Shown: positions 26,417 to 35,777, numbered from the stretch's first letter. The stretch is 64,000 bases of DNA from Flavobacterium stagni (GCF_004122105.1 NZ_SBKN01000004.1:124001-188000); one strand, 5' to 3'. Made by a program: numbers and translations. Notes: generated from the sequence alone by a model not told the origin.

Positions 26417-26444
26417 AGTATTTCGATTTACTCAAAAATACAAT

Positions 26445-27047
26445 TTATTTCAATATTCGAAACGTGAGGTTAATGCGGGGTCCCACGGGTTTGGCCGTCT
26501 TCGGAATTTGGTGTTTCCAAAAATGTTGGGTTGTTCCTTTCATTACCAACAAACTTCCGGGCGTTAAATTGATTTTGAGTTTTGCGTCTTTTAAAGTGTT
26601 ATGTTGTAAATGAAACATACGTTCCGCCCCCAAACTTAGCGAGGCAATCACTGGATTTCGGCCGAGTTCTTTTTCATTATCCGCATGCCAACCGTTACTG
26701 TCTTGACCATTGCGGTATAAATTTAGTAAAACAGTAGTAAACCGTTCTTCGCAAACCGCTTCGATTTCTTCTTTTAAAAAAGTTAATAAAGGTGTCCAAG
26801 GATGAGGTTGCATCACAATATTTGAATACGCATACGGTTTTCCTTCATTCCCAAACAAAGCCGTGAGTCGGGGTTGGGCATGCGTTTTACCATATACAGT
26901 AATAGAATCCTGTTGCCAAGGAATTTCCGATTGCAATTTTTGAAAAAAATCAACCACTTGTTCCTGGCCTAAAAAGTTGGGAAACAACATAATTTCGGCA
27001 TCGGGGACAGCAAATACAATAGGCTCTTGAAAATCAAAAAGTGACAT
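26445..27047 (-). CDS. alkB: AlkB-like 2-oxoglutarate/Fe(II) dioxygenase
   Basis: The iron ligands are visible as HAD (GWHADNEKELG) and the distal His in TTQHFWKHQIP. The 2-oxoglutarate Arg is in RINLTFR at the C-terminus. The substrate loop PRLTALFGN is also typical. AlkB repairs alkylated bases in DNA or RNA by oxidative demethylation. The internal ATG (MSLFDFQEP) is chosen because the longer frame runs into the upstream gene. It has 200 residues, the usual length. Confidence 0.92.
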   Translation of the reverse strand: MSLFDFQEPIVFAVPDAEIMLFPNFLGQEQVVDFFQKLQSEIPWQQDSITVYGKTHAQPRLTALFGNEGKPYAYSNIVMQPHPWTPLLTFLKEEIEAVCEERFTTVLLNLYRNGQDSNGWHADNEKELGRNPVIASLSLGAERMFHLQHNTLKDAKLKINLTPGSLLVMKGTTQHFWKHQIPKTAKPVGPRINLTFRILK

Positions 27048-27081
27048 GCTCAAAGATAAAACACTTTTTTTGGTTTTCAAC

Positions 27082-27456
27082 TTAGAGCAAGGGCTGTGAA
27101 AAATCAATGTAGTAATACGCCCAAATCATCAATACAAATTGCAAAGGCAAACGCAAATAAAGTAGCCAAACGGGTAATCCTAGTCGGGCTTCCTTGTATA
27201 TCGCCATATAGATATTCGCTGGAAATATGACTACCAATAAAACAATTATCGACAATGCCGCAATATTGGTAAATCCAGAAATACACAAGCAAATGCCCAA
27301 AAGTATTTCTAAAAATCCAGTCATCTCATTGATGAATTTTTTATTCGAAAAAAAAGGAGGAATAATTTTATAGTAGAGTTTGGGGTTCCGGAAATGATTG
27401 ATGCCAGCCACTATATACACTAGGGACATGACATACAAATGCCAGGGTTGCTCCAT
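27082..27456 (-). CDS. DoxX-like small membrane protein
   Basis: Four membrane helices are predicted across 124 residues. The opening (LYVMSLVYIVAGINHFRNP) and the second helix (MTGFLEILLGICLCISGF) resemble DoxX/DoxD-like proteins. The function of this subgroup is not established. It lies 34 bp upstream of alkB on the same strand. Confidence 0.75.
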   Translation of the reverse strand: MEQPWHLYVMSLVYIVAGINHFRNPKLYYKIIPPFFSNKKFINEMTGFLEILLGICLCISGFTNIAALSIIVLLVVIFPANIYMAIYKEARLGLPVWLLYLRLPLQFVLMIWAYYYIDFSQPLL

Positions 27457-27542
27457 GTTTCGTTCGATTTTCGAAGCGAATGTAGTAAAATTTTAACATT
27501 TAATATAAAAATATTCGCTCAAAAAGTTTCGCTATCAGCTTA

Positions 27543-28439
27543 TTACTGCTTTTTTTTAAGATTGATGTTCATCAAAACGATTGCGAAAATAATGAGAGCA
27601 ATTCCCGTCCATTGAAGAAAAACCACCTTTTCATTCAAGATAACAAAGGCCATCATTACAGATACGGGAAGTTCTAATGCGGAAACGATACTGCCCAAGC
27701 CAATGCCCGTAATTGGAAATCCAGCATTCATTAAGATTGGAGGAATGATGGTGCCAAAAAGCGCTAAAAATATTCCCCATTTCATGAAAATAGTGAAATT
27801 GAACGGCGTATTTTGGGTAGCCAATGCAAATCCAAAAACGATAATCGCTCCGCCCAATAACATGTATAAACTGCGTTGTGCAGAAGAAATACCAATAGCC
27901 ACACGATTGGCCGTAAACATAGTTGTAGTAAAGGATGCCGCAGCCATTAATCCCCAGAAAATGCCACGCCAATCCAATGCAACAGCATTGTTTAAGATAT
28001 TGGTTGCCAGTATTGTTCCCGTTAATACAATCAGAACAGCAATAATTTTTTGACCAGAAGGGGCTCTTTTCTCTAAAATCCATTCCAACAAAACTCCCAT
28101 CCAAACCGTTTGCATCAACAATACAATGGCAATGGAAACATTGATATAACGCACGCATAAATAATAGAAAACACTTGTCATTCCTAAAGAAGTTCCGGCC
28201 AGCATCAAGTTAAAGATGTTCTTGGGAGTTGCTTTTTCAACCGCTCCTTTGGCTTTGGATTTATTGAAGGCATTGATCAAAAGCATCCCTACAATTCCGT
28301 AAATAAATTGGGAAACGGTGACTTCAGCCGTGGTATAGTTTTCGCCGTAGGCTAATTTTACAAAAGTGGCTAACATCCCATAACTTGAAGCCCCTAAGCC
28401 GACTAATACTACCCCTTTGAATACGTTCGATCCTGACAT
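27543..28439 (-). CDS. EamA-family drug/metabolite transporter
   Basis: About ten membrane helices are arranged as two EamA repeats. The first begins GLGASSYGMLATFVKLAYG; the second repeat has LDWRGIFWGLMAAASFTTTM and ends with ISALELPVS-like SALELPVSVMMAFVILNEK. Members export amino acids or other small metabolites. The substrate cannot be predicted. The length of 298 residues is normal. Confidence 0.88.
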   Translation of the reverse strand: MSGSNVFKGVVLVGLGASSYGMLATFVKLAYGENYTTAEVTVSQFIYGIVGMLLINAFNKSKAKGAVEKATPKNIFNLMLAGTSLGMTSVFYYLCVRYINVSIAIVLLMQTVWMGVLLEWILEKRAPSGQKIIAVLIVLTGTILATNILNNAVALDWRGIFWGLMAAASFTTTMFTANRVAIGISSAQRSLYMLLGGAIIVFGFALATQNTPFNFTIFMKWGIFLALFGTIIPPILMNAGFPITGIGLGSIVSALELPVSVMMAFVILNEKVVFLQWTGIALIIFAIVLMNINLKKKQ

Positions 28440-28511
28440 TTTCTAAAATTTAAAAAGCCGGCAAAGATACACCATTACTTTCCAAATTGACAAGATTCCG
28501 GTTTGATTTCT

Positions 28512-29675
28512 TTAAAAAATGCCGGTTAGCCCCGCTTGTTGAATACCAATTAGTTTGGGGTCAAAGGCTAGTTTTTGTTCCAAAATTCGGGCGTACACAC
28601 TTCGAAAATCGATCTCATATTGCAAGTCGCCTTGGGTTAACTGACTTAAATTTGGGTTTTTTCCAATAATTTTTCCCGAAGTATTGCCGCCAATAATAAA
28701 CATGGGCGCCGCAGTGCCGTGGTCGGTTCCGTTGCCGTTGTCTTTCACCCGTCGGCCAAATTCAGAGAAAACAACCAAGGTAACCTGAGGCAATAACCCC
28801 GCTTTTTTCATTTCTTGGTAAAACGCAAAAACCGCCTCATCCAGTTCGCCCAATTTGTTTTTATGCACCGCCAATTGATTATCGTGGGTGTCAAAACCGT
28901 TGTGACTGGTGTAATATACTTTGGAGTGCAAATTCCCTTTTATCAATCGGGCTATCCATTCTAGATTTTTACCCAACTGACTCTTCGGATAGCTCACTTC
29001 AGTAGTGGATTGGGCTAAGGCGTTGCGAATGTCATCGGCGCCTTCAGTAACGGATCGGGCAATTTTTCGCACAAAGTCTAGTTGGGGATTGTCGGATAAT
29101 TTGGTACTATCACTTTCGTTTTTACTGCGAAAACGCACCGGGTCTTTCAACGTGATGGCATTGGGTTCTTTGCCTTTTAAAGCCAAATTGTCAATGCTGT
29201 CCAAGTTGACTGCTCCCGTAGGATGATGTTCTTTGTAATGCATGTCCAAGTAGCGGCCCAGCCAACCTTCATTCAAATATTGTTGCGATCCTGAAGCTGT
29301 TTGCCAAATTTCTTGACTGCGAAAATGCGAACGGTTGGGTTCGGGGTAGCCTACATTTTGCACCACACATAAATCGCCATTTTGTTGGATTGTCGCCCAG
29401 TTTTTTAGAGCCGGGTGCCAACCCATTCCGGCGTTCTTCCCTACAATTTCACTTTTGGGAATCCCCACATTTTTACGGTATTCATAATACAACGGGTCAT
29501 CAAAAGGGATGAAGGTATTGAGTCCGTCATTGCCGCCATTCAACTGAATAAAAACAACGCACGAGTCGCCAACCACACTTGTTCGATGCGATCCCATCGC
29601 GTGTAAAAAGTCGGGAACAACTAAAAGTCCACTCGTAAAAGTTCCTGTTAAGCTTAAAAAGTTTCTGCGATGCAT
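28512..29675 (-). CDS. DUF1501 exported protein
   Basis: The N-terminus MHRRNFLSLTG has a twin-arginine-like signal. The body shows DUF1501 blocks VVFIQLNGGNDGLNTFIP, YPEPNRSHFRSQEIWQTA, FDTHDNQ and VVFSEFGRRVKDNGNGTDHGTAAP. The last carries Asp/His residues reminiscent of the sulfatase/alkaline-phosphatase fold. It starts 1 bp after the DUF1800 stop. This pair recurs in Bacteroidota and Planctomycetota; its role is undefined. It has 387 residues. Confidence 0.9.
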   Translation of the reverse strand: MHRRNFLSLTGTFTSGLLVVPDFLHAMGSHRTSVVGDSCVVFIQLNGGNDGLNTFIPFDDPLYYEYRKNVGIPKSEIVGKNAGMGWHPALKNWATIQQNGDLCVVQNVGYPEPNRSHFRSQEIWQTASGSQQYLNEGWLGRYLDMHYKEHHPTGAVNLDSIDNLALKGKEPNAITLKDPVRFRSKNESDSTKLSDNPQLDFVRKIARSVTEGADDIRNALAQSTTEVSYPKSQLGKNLEWIARLIKGNLHSKVYYTSHNGFDTHDNQLAVHKNKLGELDEAVFAFYQEMKKAGLLPQVTLVVFSEFGRRVKDNGNGTDHGTAAPMFIIGGNTSGKIIGKNPNLSQLTQGDLQYEIDFRSVYARILEQKLAFDPKLIGIQQAGLTGIF

Positions 29676-29676
29676 C

Positions 29677-31074
29677 TTAAATCAATTGAAATTCTGGTGT
29701 TTTTATGATGTAATTGAATAACCGAATAACGGCTTGTTGGGCATTGGCACTTTGGCCATCAAAATCATATTTTAAAACCGATTCCATGTCTTTTTGGAGT
29801 TCGGGACTTACCTGAAAAAGCAAACGGTTGCTTAGTTTTTGAATGATTTCCACATTGGAATCTGTAGGTGAAAAAGCGATGGAAATGTTTAAATTTTCAT
29901 TTTTCATTTTTGGAACTTCCCCATTTTCAGGAGCATCTTTAAAAATCCTTCGGTTTAAGAGTCGGCCACTACAGAGCAAATCCCCACTGTTTTGCCGTTG
30001 CAAATAGATTTGAGAGGTCAGCCAACTTGTGCCGCCATCCCAGCCTTTGACATTGGGTTGGTTGAATAAATCCATGCCTTGTTGCCGTAAAAAGAAAACT
30101 AAAACGGGAATATTCGGCATTTTAATTTGAAGTTCGTCATGGAGTTGTGCGATAAATTCCAACGGATTTTTAATCTTACTCCCTGCAGTAGGTTTGGCGT
30201 ATTCTTCTGTAAAAATTTTAAGTAACAAAGGTTGGATTTCAAAATTGACCTTTCGAAAATAATCCCCATAATAGGTTACCAATTTTTCGTCGGGAGTATC
30301 ATATATGAACCATTTCAAGATTTTACGAGTGATTAAATAAGGAATTTTGGGTTGTTCAAAAATTTGATCGACCAAATCATCGGCCTTGAAATGCCCTGTT
30401 TTTCCCAAATAGGTAATCGTATCATTATCCTCGATACGCGGACGGTATTGCGCTTTGGATTCGCCAAGATTCAAGCCAGCCAAAGCTTTGGCACCATTTT
30501 TAATATCTTCTTCTGTATAATTCCCAATGCCTAAGGTGAAAAGTTCGAGCAGTTCCCGACTCAAATTTTCGTTGATTTCACCACGTTTGTTGTCCACATT
30601 GTCCAAATACCGCACCATGGCATTGGTTTGAATGACGGCTTTGGTCAAAGTTTTAAAATTACCAAACGCCATTTCCCGTAGGAGTTGGTTGTGTTGGTAA
30701 ATCCACCAATTTACTTTTACTTTCTGACTGGTTGCCACAAAATGATTGTGCCAAAATAACACCATTTTCTCGCGTAAAGGAAATTCAGCCTGAAGTAACT
30801 CCTGAAGCCACCATTGTTTGAGTTCGACCCCTTTTTGAATTTGTTCTTTGATTAATTTTTTAGCTTCTTCGGATTGCCCATTTTTAAATTGTTGGCGTTT
30901 CTCCCGAAGTTCTAGCAACGACTTTGGATCGTCTTTCAAACATTCGGGCTCGGTTTGTGAAAAAGGCGCTTTAAAGGCTTTTTTCAAAAAAGATTCCATT
31001 CCCAAGGCTTGAATAGCGGGGGCTTGACGGTTTGAAAATCCGAGGCGTAAAGACCAAAGATGTGGAAGTTCCAT
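29677..31074 (-). CDS. DUF1800 protein
   Basis: The sequence shows the DUF1800 core: FPLREKMVLFWHNHFVATSQ, NLSRELLELFTLGIGNYTEEDI and PYLITRKILKWFI. No clear signal peptide is present (MELPHLWSLRLGF). It is the first gene of the pair with DUF1501, separated by a single base, so the products probably work together in the envelope. The biochemical activity is unknown. It contains 465 residues, at the short end for the family. Confidence 0.9.
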   Translation of the reverse strand: MELPHLWSLRLGFSNRQAPAIQALGMESFLKKAFKAPFSQTEPECLKDDPKSLLELREKRQQFKNGQSEEAKKLIKEQIQKGVELKQWWLQELLQAEFPLREKMVLFWHNHFVATSQKVKVNWWIYQHNQLLREMAFGNFKTLTKAVIQTNAMVRYLDNVDNKRGEINENLSRELLELFTLGIGNYTEEDIKNGAKALAGLNLGESKAQYRPRIEDNDTITYLGKTGHFKADDLVDQIFEQPKIPYLITRKILKWFIYDTPDEKLVTYYGDYFRKVNFEIQPLLLKIFTEEYAKPTAGSKIKNPLEFIAQLHDELQIKMPNIPVLVFFLRQQGMDLFNQPNVKGWDGGTSWLTSQIYLQRQNSGDLLCSGRLLNRRIFKDAPENGEVPKMKNENLNISIAFSPTDSNVEIIQKLSNRLLFQVSPELQKDMESVLKYDFDGQSANAQQAVIRLFNYIIKTPEFQLI

Positions 31075-31166
31075 GTGGTTCAGTTTTTTGATAAGACTAC
31101 TTTTAACAGTTAAGGTTTAAATATTTTTTTAAAAATGGAGTTATCCTAATAACCAACCTTTCATCC

Positions 31167-31778
31167 ATGAGACATTTAGTTATTGCATTTGTGTTACTTT
31201 TAATTTGTTGTAATAATGGTAGTTCCAAGGAAAATAAGCCACTTGCGCCACCCGCAAAATCCTATGTTAAAAATCACCAAGAAGCTCTTGCCTATTGTAA
31301 AAAGAACGGGTTTAACACCGACATTTATTATTTAGTGGATTTAAGTGTACATCCCGGAAAGTTTCGGTTTTTTGTATTCGACTTTAAAAAAGATTCTATT
31401 ACGCATAAAAATATTGTTACCCATGGCAGTTGTGATGTGTTTGAAGAAAATCCCGACCAATGGGAAAAAGCTAAATTTGATGCCCGTCAAAATAGCCATT
31501 GTAGTATGAAAGGGAAATTTAAAATCGGGAAACGGGATTACAGTTCGTGGGGCATAAAAGTCAAATATTGGTTGCATGGTATGGAAGAGCAAAACAAATC
31601 AGCCGTTGATCGAGTGGTAGTTTTGCATTCGTGGAGTGCCGTTTCCAATACTGAAATTTATCCACGTGTGAGTCCGCTGAGTTGGGGCTGTCCCGCGGTT
31701 TCGGATGCTTTTATGCGGATTTTGGATCAACAATTGCAAACTACTTCACATCCCGTTTTGCTTTGGATTATTGATTAA
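31167..31778 (+). CDS. L,D-transpeptidase-like lipoprotein
   Basis: The signal peptide ends in a lipobox-like LLLICC. The C-terminal catalytic region reads VVVLHSWSAVSN then SPLSWGCPAVSD. This is the H-x(n)-SxGCP arrangement of the murein L,D-transpeptidase catalytic family, with the Cys as nucleophile. It would act on peptidoglycan in the periplasm. At 203 residues it consists of little more than the catalytic domain. It is transcribed alone, divergent from DUF1800. Confidence 0.85.
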   Translation: MRHLVIAFVLLLICCNNGSSKENKPLAPPAKSYVKNHQEALAYCKKNGFNTDIYYLVDLSVHPGKFRFFVFDFKKDSITHKNIVTHGSCDVFEENPDQWEKAKFDARQNSHCSMKGKFKIGKRDYSSWGIKVKYWLHGMEEQNKSAVDRVVVLHSWSAVSNTEIYPRVSPLSWGCPAVSDAFMRILDQQLQTTSHPVLLWIID

Positions 31779-31868
31779 TATAAATAAAAGTTTATATATG
31801 TTATTTAAAACATAAATAAAAATATATGAATTAACTTTTTCAACTTTGCATCGTTAAATCAGAAAACG

Positions 31869-33305
31869 ATGACAAGAATTACAATTGCAAAAGGGGATGG
31901 AATTGGTCCAGAAATCATGGACGCTACCTTATCCATTTTAAATGCTGCCGGTGCAGCCTTAGTGTATGACGAAATTGAAGTTGGAGAGAAAGTCTATCTT
32001 TCAGGGAACACTTCAGGGATTGCTTCCGCTTCTTGGGACACGATTCGTCAGAATAAAGTTTTTCTCAAAGCACCAATCACCACTCCTCAAGGAGGTGGAT
32101 ACAAAAGTTTGAATGTTACCACCCGTAAATTTTTAGGGTTGTATTCTAATGTTCGTCCTTGTCTTGCTTTAAGTCCGTATGTCGCCACCAAACATCCTGC
32201 GATGGATGTGGTAATTATTCGCGAAAACGAAGAAGATTTGTATGCAGGAATTGAGCACCAACAAACGGACGAAGTGGTGCAATGTCTTAAATTAATCAGT
32301 CGCCCGGGTTGTGAAAAGATCATCCGTTATGCTTTTGAATATGCCCGCGCTTTTGGACGTAAAAAAGTGACCTGTTTCACTAAGGACAACATCATGAAAC
32401 AGTCCGATGGGTTATTTCACAAAGTTTTTGATGAAATCGCGGTGGAGTATCCCGAAATTGAAAATGAACATTGGATCATCGATATCGGTGCCGCCAAATT
32501 GGCTGATACTCCGGAAGCATTTGATGTGATTGTCACCTTAAATCTCTACGGCGATGTGTTATCGGATGTCGCCGCACAAATCGCTGGTTCGGTAGGGATG
32601 GCCGGTTCGGCAAATATTGGCGAAAGTTGTGCCATGTTTGAAGCTATTCACGGTTCGGCACCCCGTCGTGCGGGACAGGATATGGCCAATCCTTCTGGGC
32701 TTTTACAAGGAGCCATTATGATGTTGCAACACATTGGTCAAAATAATGTCGCAGAAAAAATTCAAAATGCTTGGTTAAAAACCATTGAAGACGGAATTCA
32801 TACGTATGATATTTATGTCGAAGGGGTGAGTACTCAAAAAGTAGGGACCAAAGCTTTTGCAGCAGCCATTATTGAACGCTTGGGACAAGTGCCATCTGTG
32901 TTGAAGCCAGTATCATACGGTGCATCCAAACCCATGCAATTGCCCAAATACCAACGACCCGCACCCAAAACCAAAATGCTACATGGTGTGGATTTATTTG
33001 TACACTGGAGTGGTACAAATGCCGATGAACTGGCTGAGAAAGTTCGAGTCTTGGGCGATGGAAATGTAGGATTAAGTATGATCACCAACCGCGGTATAAA
33101 AGTTTGGCCTGAAGGATTTTCTGAAACGTTTTGTACCGATCACTGGCGTTGTCGATTCAAACCGCTAGATGGAAAACCGATTGAAAAAATCAAAGTTATT
33201 CAATTGTTACAGCAAGCCCATGTTTTGGAGATTGATGTCATCAAAACAGAGAATTTATATCATTTTGACGGCGAACCCGCTTTCTCATTAGGTCAAGGTC
33301 AATAA
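31869..33305 (+). CDS. icd: NADP-type isocitrate dehydrogenase with C-terminal extension
   Basis: The isocitrate/isopropylmalate dehydrogenase motifs are ITIAKGDGIGPEI at the start, the substrate-binding VVIIRENEEDLYAGIEH, and NLYGDVLSDVAAQIAGSVGMA. AIHGSAPRRAGQDMANP forms the cofactor site. A C-terminal extension of about 130 residues (from about 345) is as in the Thermus-type enzyme. The reaction is oxidative decarboxylation of isocitrate to 2-oxoglutarate in the TCA cycle. NADP preference is assumed from the subfamily. It heads a likely operon with six downstream genes at short spacing. Confidence 0.92.
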   Translation: MTRITIAKGDGIGPEIMDATLSILNAAGAALVYDEIEVGEKVYLSGNTSGIASASWDTIRQNKVFLKAPITTPQGGGYKSLNVTTRKFLGLYSNVRPCLALSPYVATKHPAMDVVIIRENEEDLYAGIEHQQTDEVVQCLKLISRPGCEKIIRYAFEYARAFGRKKVTCFTKDNIMKQSDGLFHKVFDEIAVEYPEIENEHWIIDIGAAKLADTPEAFDVIVTLNLYGDVLSDVAAQIAGSVGMAGSANIGESCAMFEAIHGSAPRRAGQDMANPSGLLQGAIMMLQHIGQNNVAEKIQNAWLKTIEDGIHTYDIYVEGVSTQKVGTKAFAAAIIERLGQVPSVLKPVSYGASKPMQLPKYQRPAPKTKMLHGVDLFVHWSGTNADELAEKVRVLGDGNVGLSMITNRGIKVWPEGFSETFCTDHWRCRFKPLDGKPIEKIKVIQLLQQAHVLEIDVIKTENLYHFDGEPAFSLGQGQ

Positions 33306-33315
33306 TACGTTAACT

Positions 33316-33561
33316 ATGGAATTACAATTAATACAGGGACAATTTTCTCCCCAGGAAGCGCTGAGTTTACTGCGCGAAATGGTGGATGTGAAAATAAAAT
33401 TTCATGAACGAAAAATTGCCACGGCTGCTTCGGAAGAAGATATCAAGTTCAGGGAGAAACGCATCAAAGATTTGCAAGCTGAATGGCAACAAATTCAGAC
33501 GCAGCTACAGCAAAATGAACGTTCTATTTCCCTTAAAGCCCCTGTGAATGTTACCTTTTAA
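33316..33561 (+). CDS. Small coiled-coil-like protein, paralogue of the gene two places downstream
   Basis: This 81-residue protein begins LIQGQFSPQEALSLLREMVDVKIKFHERKI and continues as a charged helix rich in Gln and Glu. The pattern LI-x-G-x-F-x3-EA-x2-LL...KI-x-FH is shared with the 91-residue product starting at 33693. It is cytoplasmic, with no signal peptide. It starts 10 bp after icd. The family is known to me only as a conserved Bacteroidota hypothetical; no function is claimed. Confidence 0.75.
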   Translation: MELQLIQGQFSPQEALSLLREMVDVKIKFHERKIATAASEEDIKFREKRIKDLQAEWQQIQTQLQQNERSISLKAPVNVTF

Positions 33562-33721
33562 ATTAGGATTTCTTATTCTAAGTTTATTAGGAATCACAGT
33601 ATATCAAATGAAAAGCGGTGATGGGATAGTTTCCAACTTCTTAGAAGCAATCGGCATTGTGTTACTGCTAACCATTTTAAAATTAACGACGGATGGAAGA
33701 AAAGAGAATTACATTGATTAA
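33548..33721 (+). CDS. 57-residue membrane peptide between two small paralogues
   Basis: An ATG inside the 3' end of the preceding gene opens a frame of 57 codons ending inside the next gene. It has two hydrophobic stretches, LGFLILSLLGITVY (about 6-19) and FLEAIGIVLLLTILKL (about 31-46), and a charged end TDGRKENYID. It overlaps the upstream gene by 14 bp and the downstream gene by 29 bp and fills an otherwise empty gap in a tight operon. This supports a real small membrane protein, but comparison with relatives is needed. The function is unknown. Confidence 0.6.
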   Translation: MLPFKLGFLILSLLGITVYQMKSGDGIVSNFLEAIGIVLLLTILKLTTDGRKENYID

Positions 33722-33968
33722 GGGTTCGTTTCAAGCGGATGAAGCTTTCGAATTATTGACCAAATTGATGAATTACAAAATACAATTTCATCAACAAGAT
33801 GCATTCAGTAAGTCGATTCGAAATGTGGCACAAACCCAACATGCACAGCAACGTATTATAGCTTTACAACAAGCTTTACATGAAGTGCAAGAGTTTATGA
33901 AGTCCGGTCAAACTTCGGATTCAACGTTTAAAATATATAGTGAAATTCATATTGAGCGTGAAGCATGA
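33693..33968 (+). CDS. Small coiled-coil-like protein, paralogue of 33316-33561
   Basis: The 91-residue product begins with LIKGSFQADEAFELLTKLMN, then YKIQFHQQDAFSKSI, and clearly matches its neighbour over the first 35 residues. A Gln-rich helix (AQQRIIALQQALHEVQEFM) follows. It has no signal peptide. It overlaps the next gene by 4 bp (ATGA). A hetero-oligomer of the two paralogues is possible but only a guess. Confidence 0.75.
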   Translation: MEEKRITLIKGSFQADEAFELLTKLMNYKIQFHQQDAFSKSIRNVAQTQHAQQRIIALQQALHEVQEFMKSGQTSDSTFKIYSEIHIEREA

Positions 33969-34807
33969 ATGCTTTTTTAGGTAAAAAATTATGCATTGCC
34001 ACAGCGCATCAAAAGGAGATCGCTATTGCTCCTGTTGTTGAGCAGGGACTGAGAGTTGAGTGTGTGGTCCCTGCTCATTTAAACACCGATAGTCTGGGTA
34101 CATTTTCGGGTGAAGTTTCACGAAAAGGAAGTGTACTCGAAACCCTTCGCGCCAAGTGCGCCTTAGCTATGAAAGAGAATAAATCCGATCTCGTACTGGC
34201 AAGCGAAGGGTCTTTCGGTGCGCATCCCTCGAGTCCGTTTTTACCAGCTGATTTTGAAATGGTACTATTAATTGACAACCAAAGTGGCAAAGAGTTTACA
34301 GGGTCGTTTTGGACAACCGACACCAATTTTTCGTCGACTTCAATCACAAGCGAAGACGAAATGGAATCGTTTATGGAACGCATTGGTTTTCCATCACACG
34401 GTATTATTTTAAGAAAAGAGGCTAATAGTTTTGACCCTATTTTCAAAGGAATTACCAATGTGGAAACACTTTGGGAGACCTATACTTTTTTAAAGAAAAA
34501 TTTTGGAACCGTGTATGCAGAAACCGACATGCGCGCCATGGTCAACCCCAAACGAATGAAGGCCATTGGGAAAGCAACTGAAAATTTGGTGAACACTATT
34601 TTATCGCTTTGTCCAAATTGTCAAGCACCTGGATTTTCCATTCAAAAAATGGAAGCAGGTTTGCCTTGTGCTTGGTGCAAACAACCTACGCGCTCACCGT
34701 TGTACGCCTTGCGTAAATGCCAGGAATGCAGCCATGAAGTAAAATCCTTTTTCCCCAATCAAAAAGAAATGGAAGATCCGCAATATTGCGATTATTGTAA
34801 TCCCTAA
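33965..34807 (+). CDS. DUF6671 protein with C-terminal zinc-ribbon cysteines
   Basis: The N-terminal two thirds match DUF6671: LGKKLCIATAHQKEIAIAP, TLRAKCALAMKENKSDLVLASEGSFG and YAETDMRAMVNPKRM. The C-terminus has eight Cys in CPNC, CAWC, CQEC and CDYC pairs, which would bind two zinc ions. The enzymatic role is unknown. The Asp/Glu- and Arg-rich core suggests a nucleotide- or metal-dependent activity, but this is inference. It overlaps the upstream gene by 4 bp and lies 5 bp before sua5. Confidence 0.85.
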   Translation: MNAFLGKKLCIATAHQKEIAIAPVVEQGLRVECVVPAHLNTDSLGTFSGEVSRKGSVLETLRAKCALAMKENKSDLVLASEGSFGAHPSSPFLPADFEMVLLIDNQSGKEFTGSFWTTDTNFSSTSITSEDEMESFMERIGFPSHGIILRKEANSFDPIFKGITNVETLWETYTFLKKNFGTVYAETDMRAMVNPKRMKAIGKATENLVNTILSLCPNCQAPGFSIQKMEAGLPCAWCKQPTRSPLYALRKCQECSHEVKSFFPNQKEMEDPQYCDYCNP

Positions 34808-34812
34808 CAGCT

Positions 34813-35775
34813 ATGCATACCCCAGAAATACAGATTGCCAAGCTATATTTAGAAAATGAAGATGTGGTGGCCATTCCAACGGAAACGGTTTACGGTCTTG
34901 CTGCCAATATGTACAGTGAGAAGGCTGTTGAAAAGATTTATCAATTAAAAAAACGTCCGCGAAACAGTCCGTTGATTGTTCATGTGGAGTCCATCGCGCA
35001 ATGCGAACAATTGGTCAATGAAATTCCGATGCCGCTATTGACCTTGATGGAACATTTTTGGCCGGGACCGTTGACGGTTTTATTGCCCAAAAATGAACGC
35101 GTTCCACAATGGATTACCGGTGAGAGTCCGTTTGTCGGACTGCGAATGCCGAATCATCCACTCACTTTAGACTTGATACATCAATGTGGGTTTCCTTTAG
35201 CGGCACCTAGCGCTAATCCTTTTTCGAGAATTAGCCCGACCACCGCTGCGATGGTCGAACATTATTTCAAAGAAGATGATGTCTTTGTTTTGGATGGTGG
35301 GCCATGTGTTTCCGGTTTAGAATCGACCATCGTTGGTTATGAAAACAATCGAGTAAAAGTTTACCGATTAGGGTCACTTTCTTTGGAGGCAATTACAGAA
35401 GTTATAGGCGATGTTTCTTATGAAGGAAAATCCGATAAAATCTTTTTTACACCCGGGCGTTACCCCAAACATTATGCCCCCAACACACCGGTTTTTCTTA
35501 CGGAAAATATTAAGGAAACAATTCAAACTTTCGGACTTTACAAGTCACAAAAAATAGCGGTTTTGACTCATTCAAGGATTGAAAATTTACCTGAAAACTG
35601 TTCATTATTTAATTGGGAGTCATCCACTGATTTTGAGAATGCCGCCCAAAAGTTATATGCTAAACTCTTTGCCATCGATCAAATGCAATTTGATGGTATG
35701 GTCATTGAAAAATTTCCAGACGAAGGTTTGGGTAAAACAATTAATGATCGTTTACAACGCGCATCAAATCAATAA
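34813..35775 (+). CDS. L-threonylcarbamoyladenylate synthase (Sua5 type)
   Basis: The YrdC domain reads VVAIPTETVYGLAANM, KKRPRNSPLIVHVES and AAPSANPFSRISPTTA, with the K-x-R...S-x-N residues of the family. GLESTIVGY is the phosphate region. A linker (FTPGRYPKHYAPNTPV) and a C-terminal Sua5 domain follow, giving 320 residues. It makes threonylcarbamoyl-AMP from Thr, bicarbonate and ATP for the t6A modification of tRNA. Bicarbonate is one of its substrates, and the next gene encodes a bicarbonate permease. Confidence 0.92.
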   Translation: MHTPEIQIAKLYLENEDVVAIPTETVYGLAANMYSEKAVEKIYQLKKRPRNSPLIVHVESIAQCEQLVNEIPMPLLTLMEHFWPGPLTVLLPKNERVPQWITGESPFVGLRMPNHPLTLDLIHQCGFPLAAPSANPFSRISPTTAAMVEHYFKEDDVFVLDGGPCVSGLESTIVGYENNRVKVYRLGSLSLEAITEVIGDVSYEGKSDKIFFTPGRYPKHYAPNTPVFLTENIKETIQTFGLYKSQKIAVLTHSRIENLPENCSLFNWESSTDFENAAQKLYAKLFAIDQMQFDGMVIEKFPDEGLGKTINDRLQRASNQ

Positions 35776-35777
35776 TT

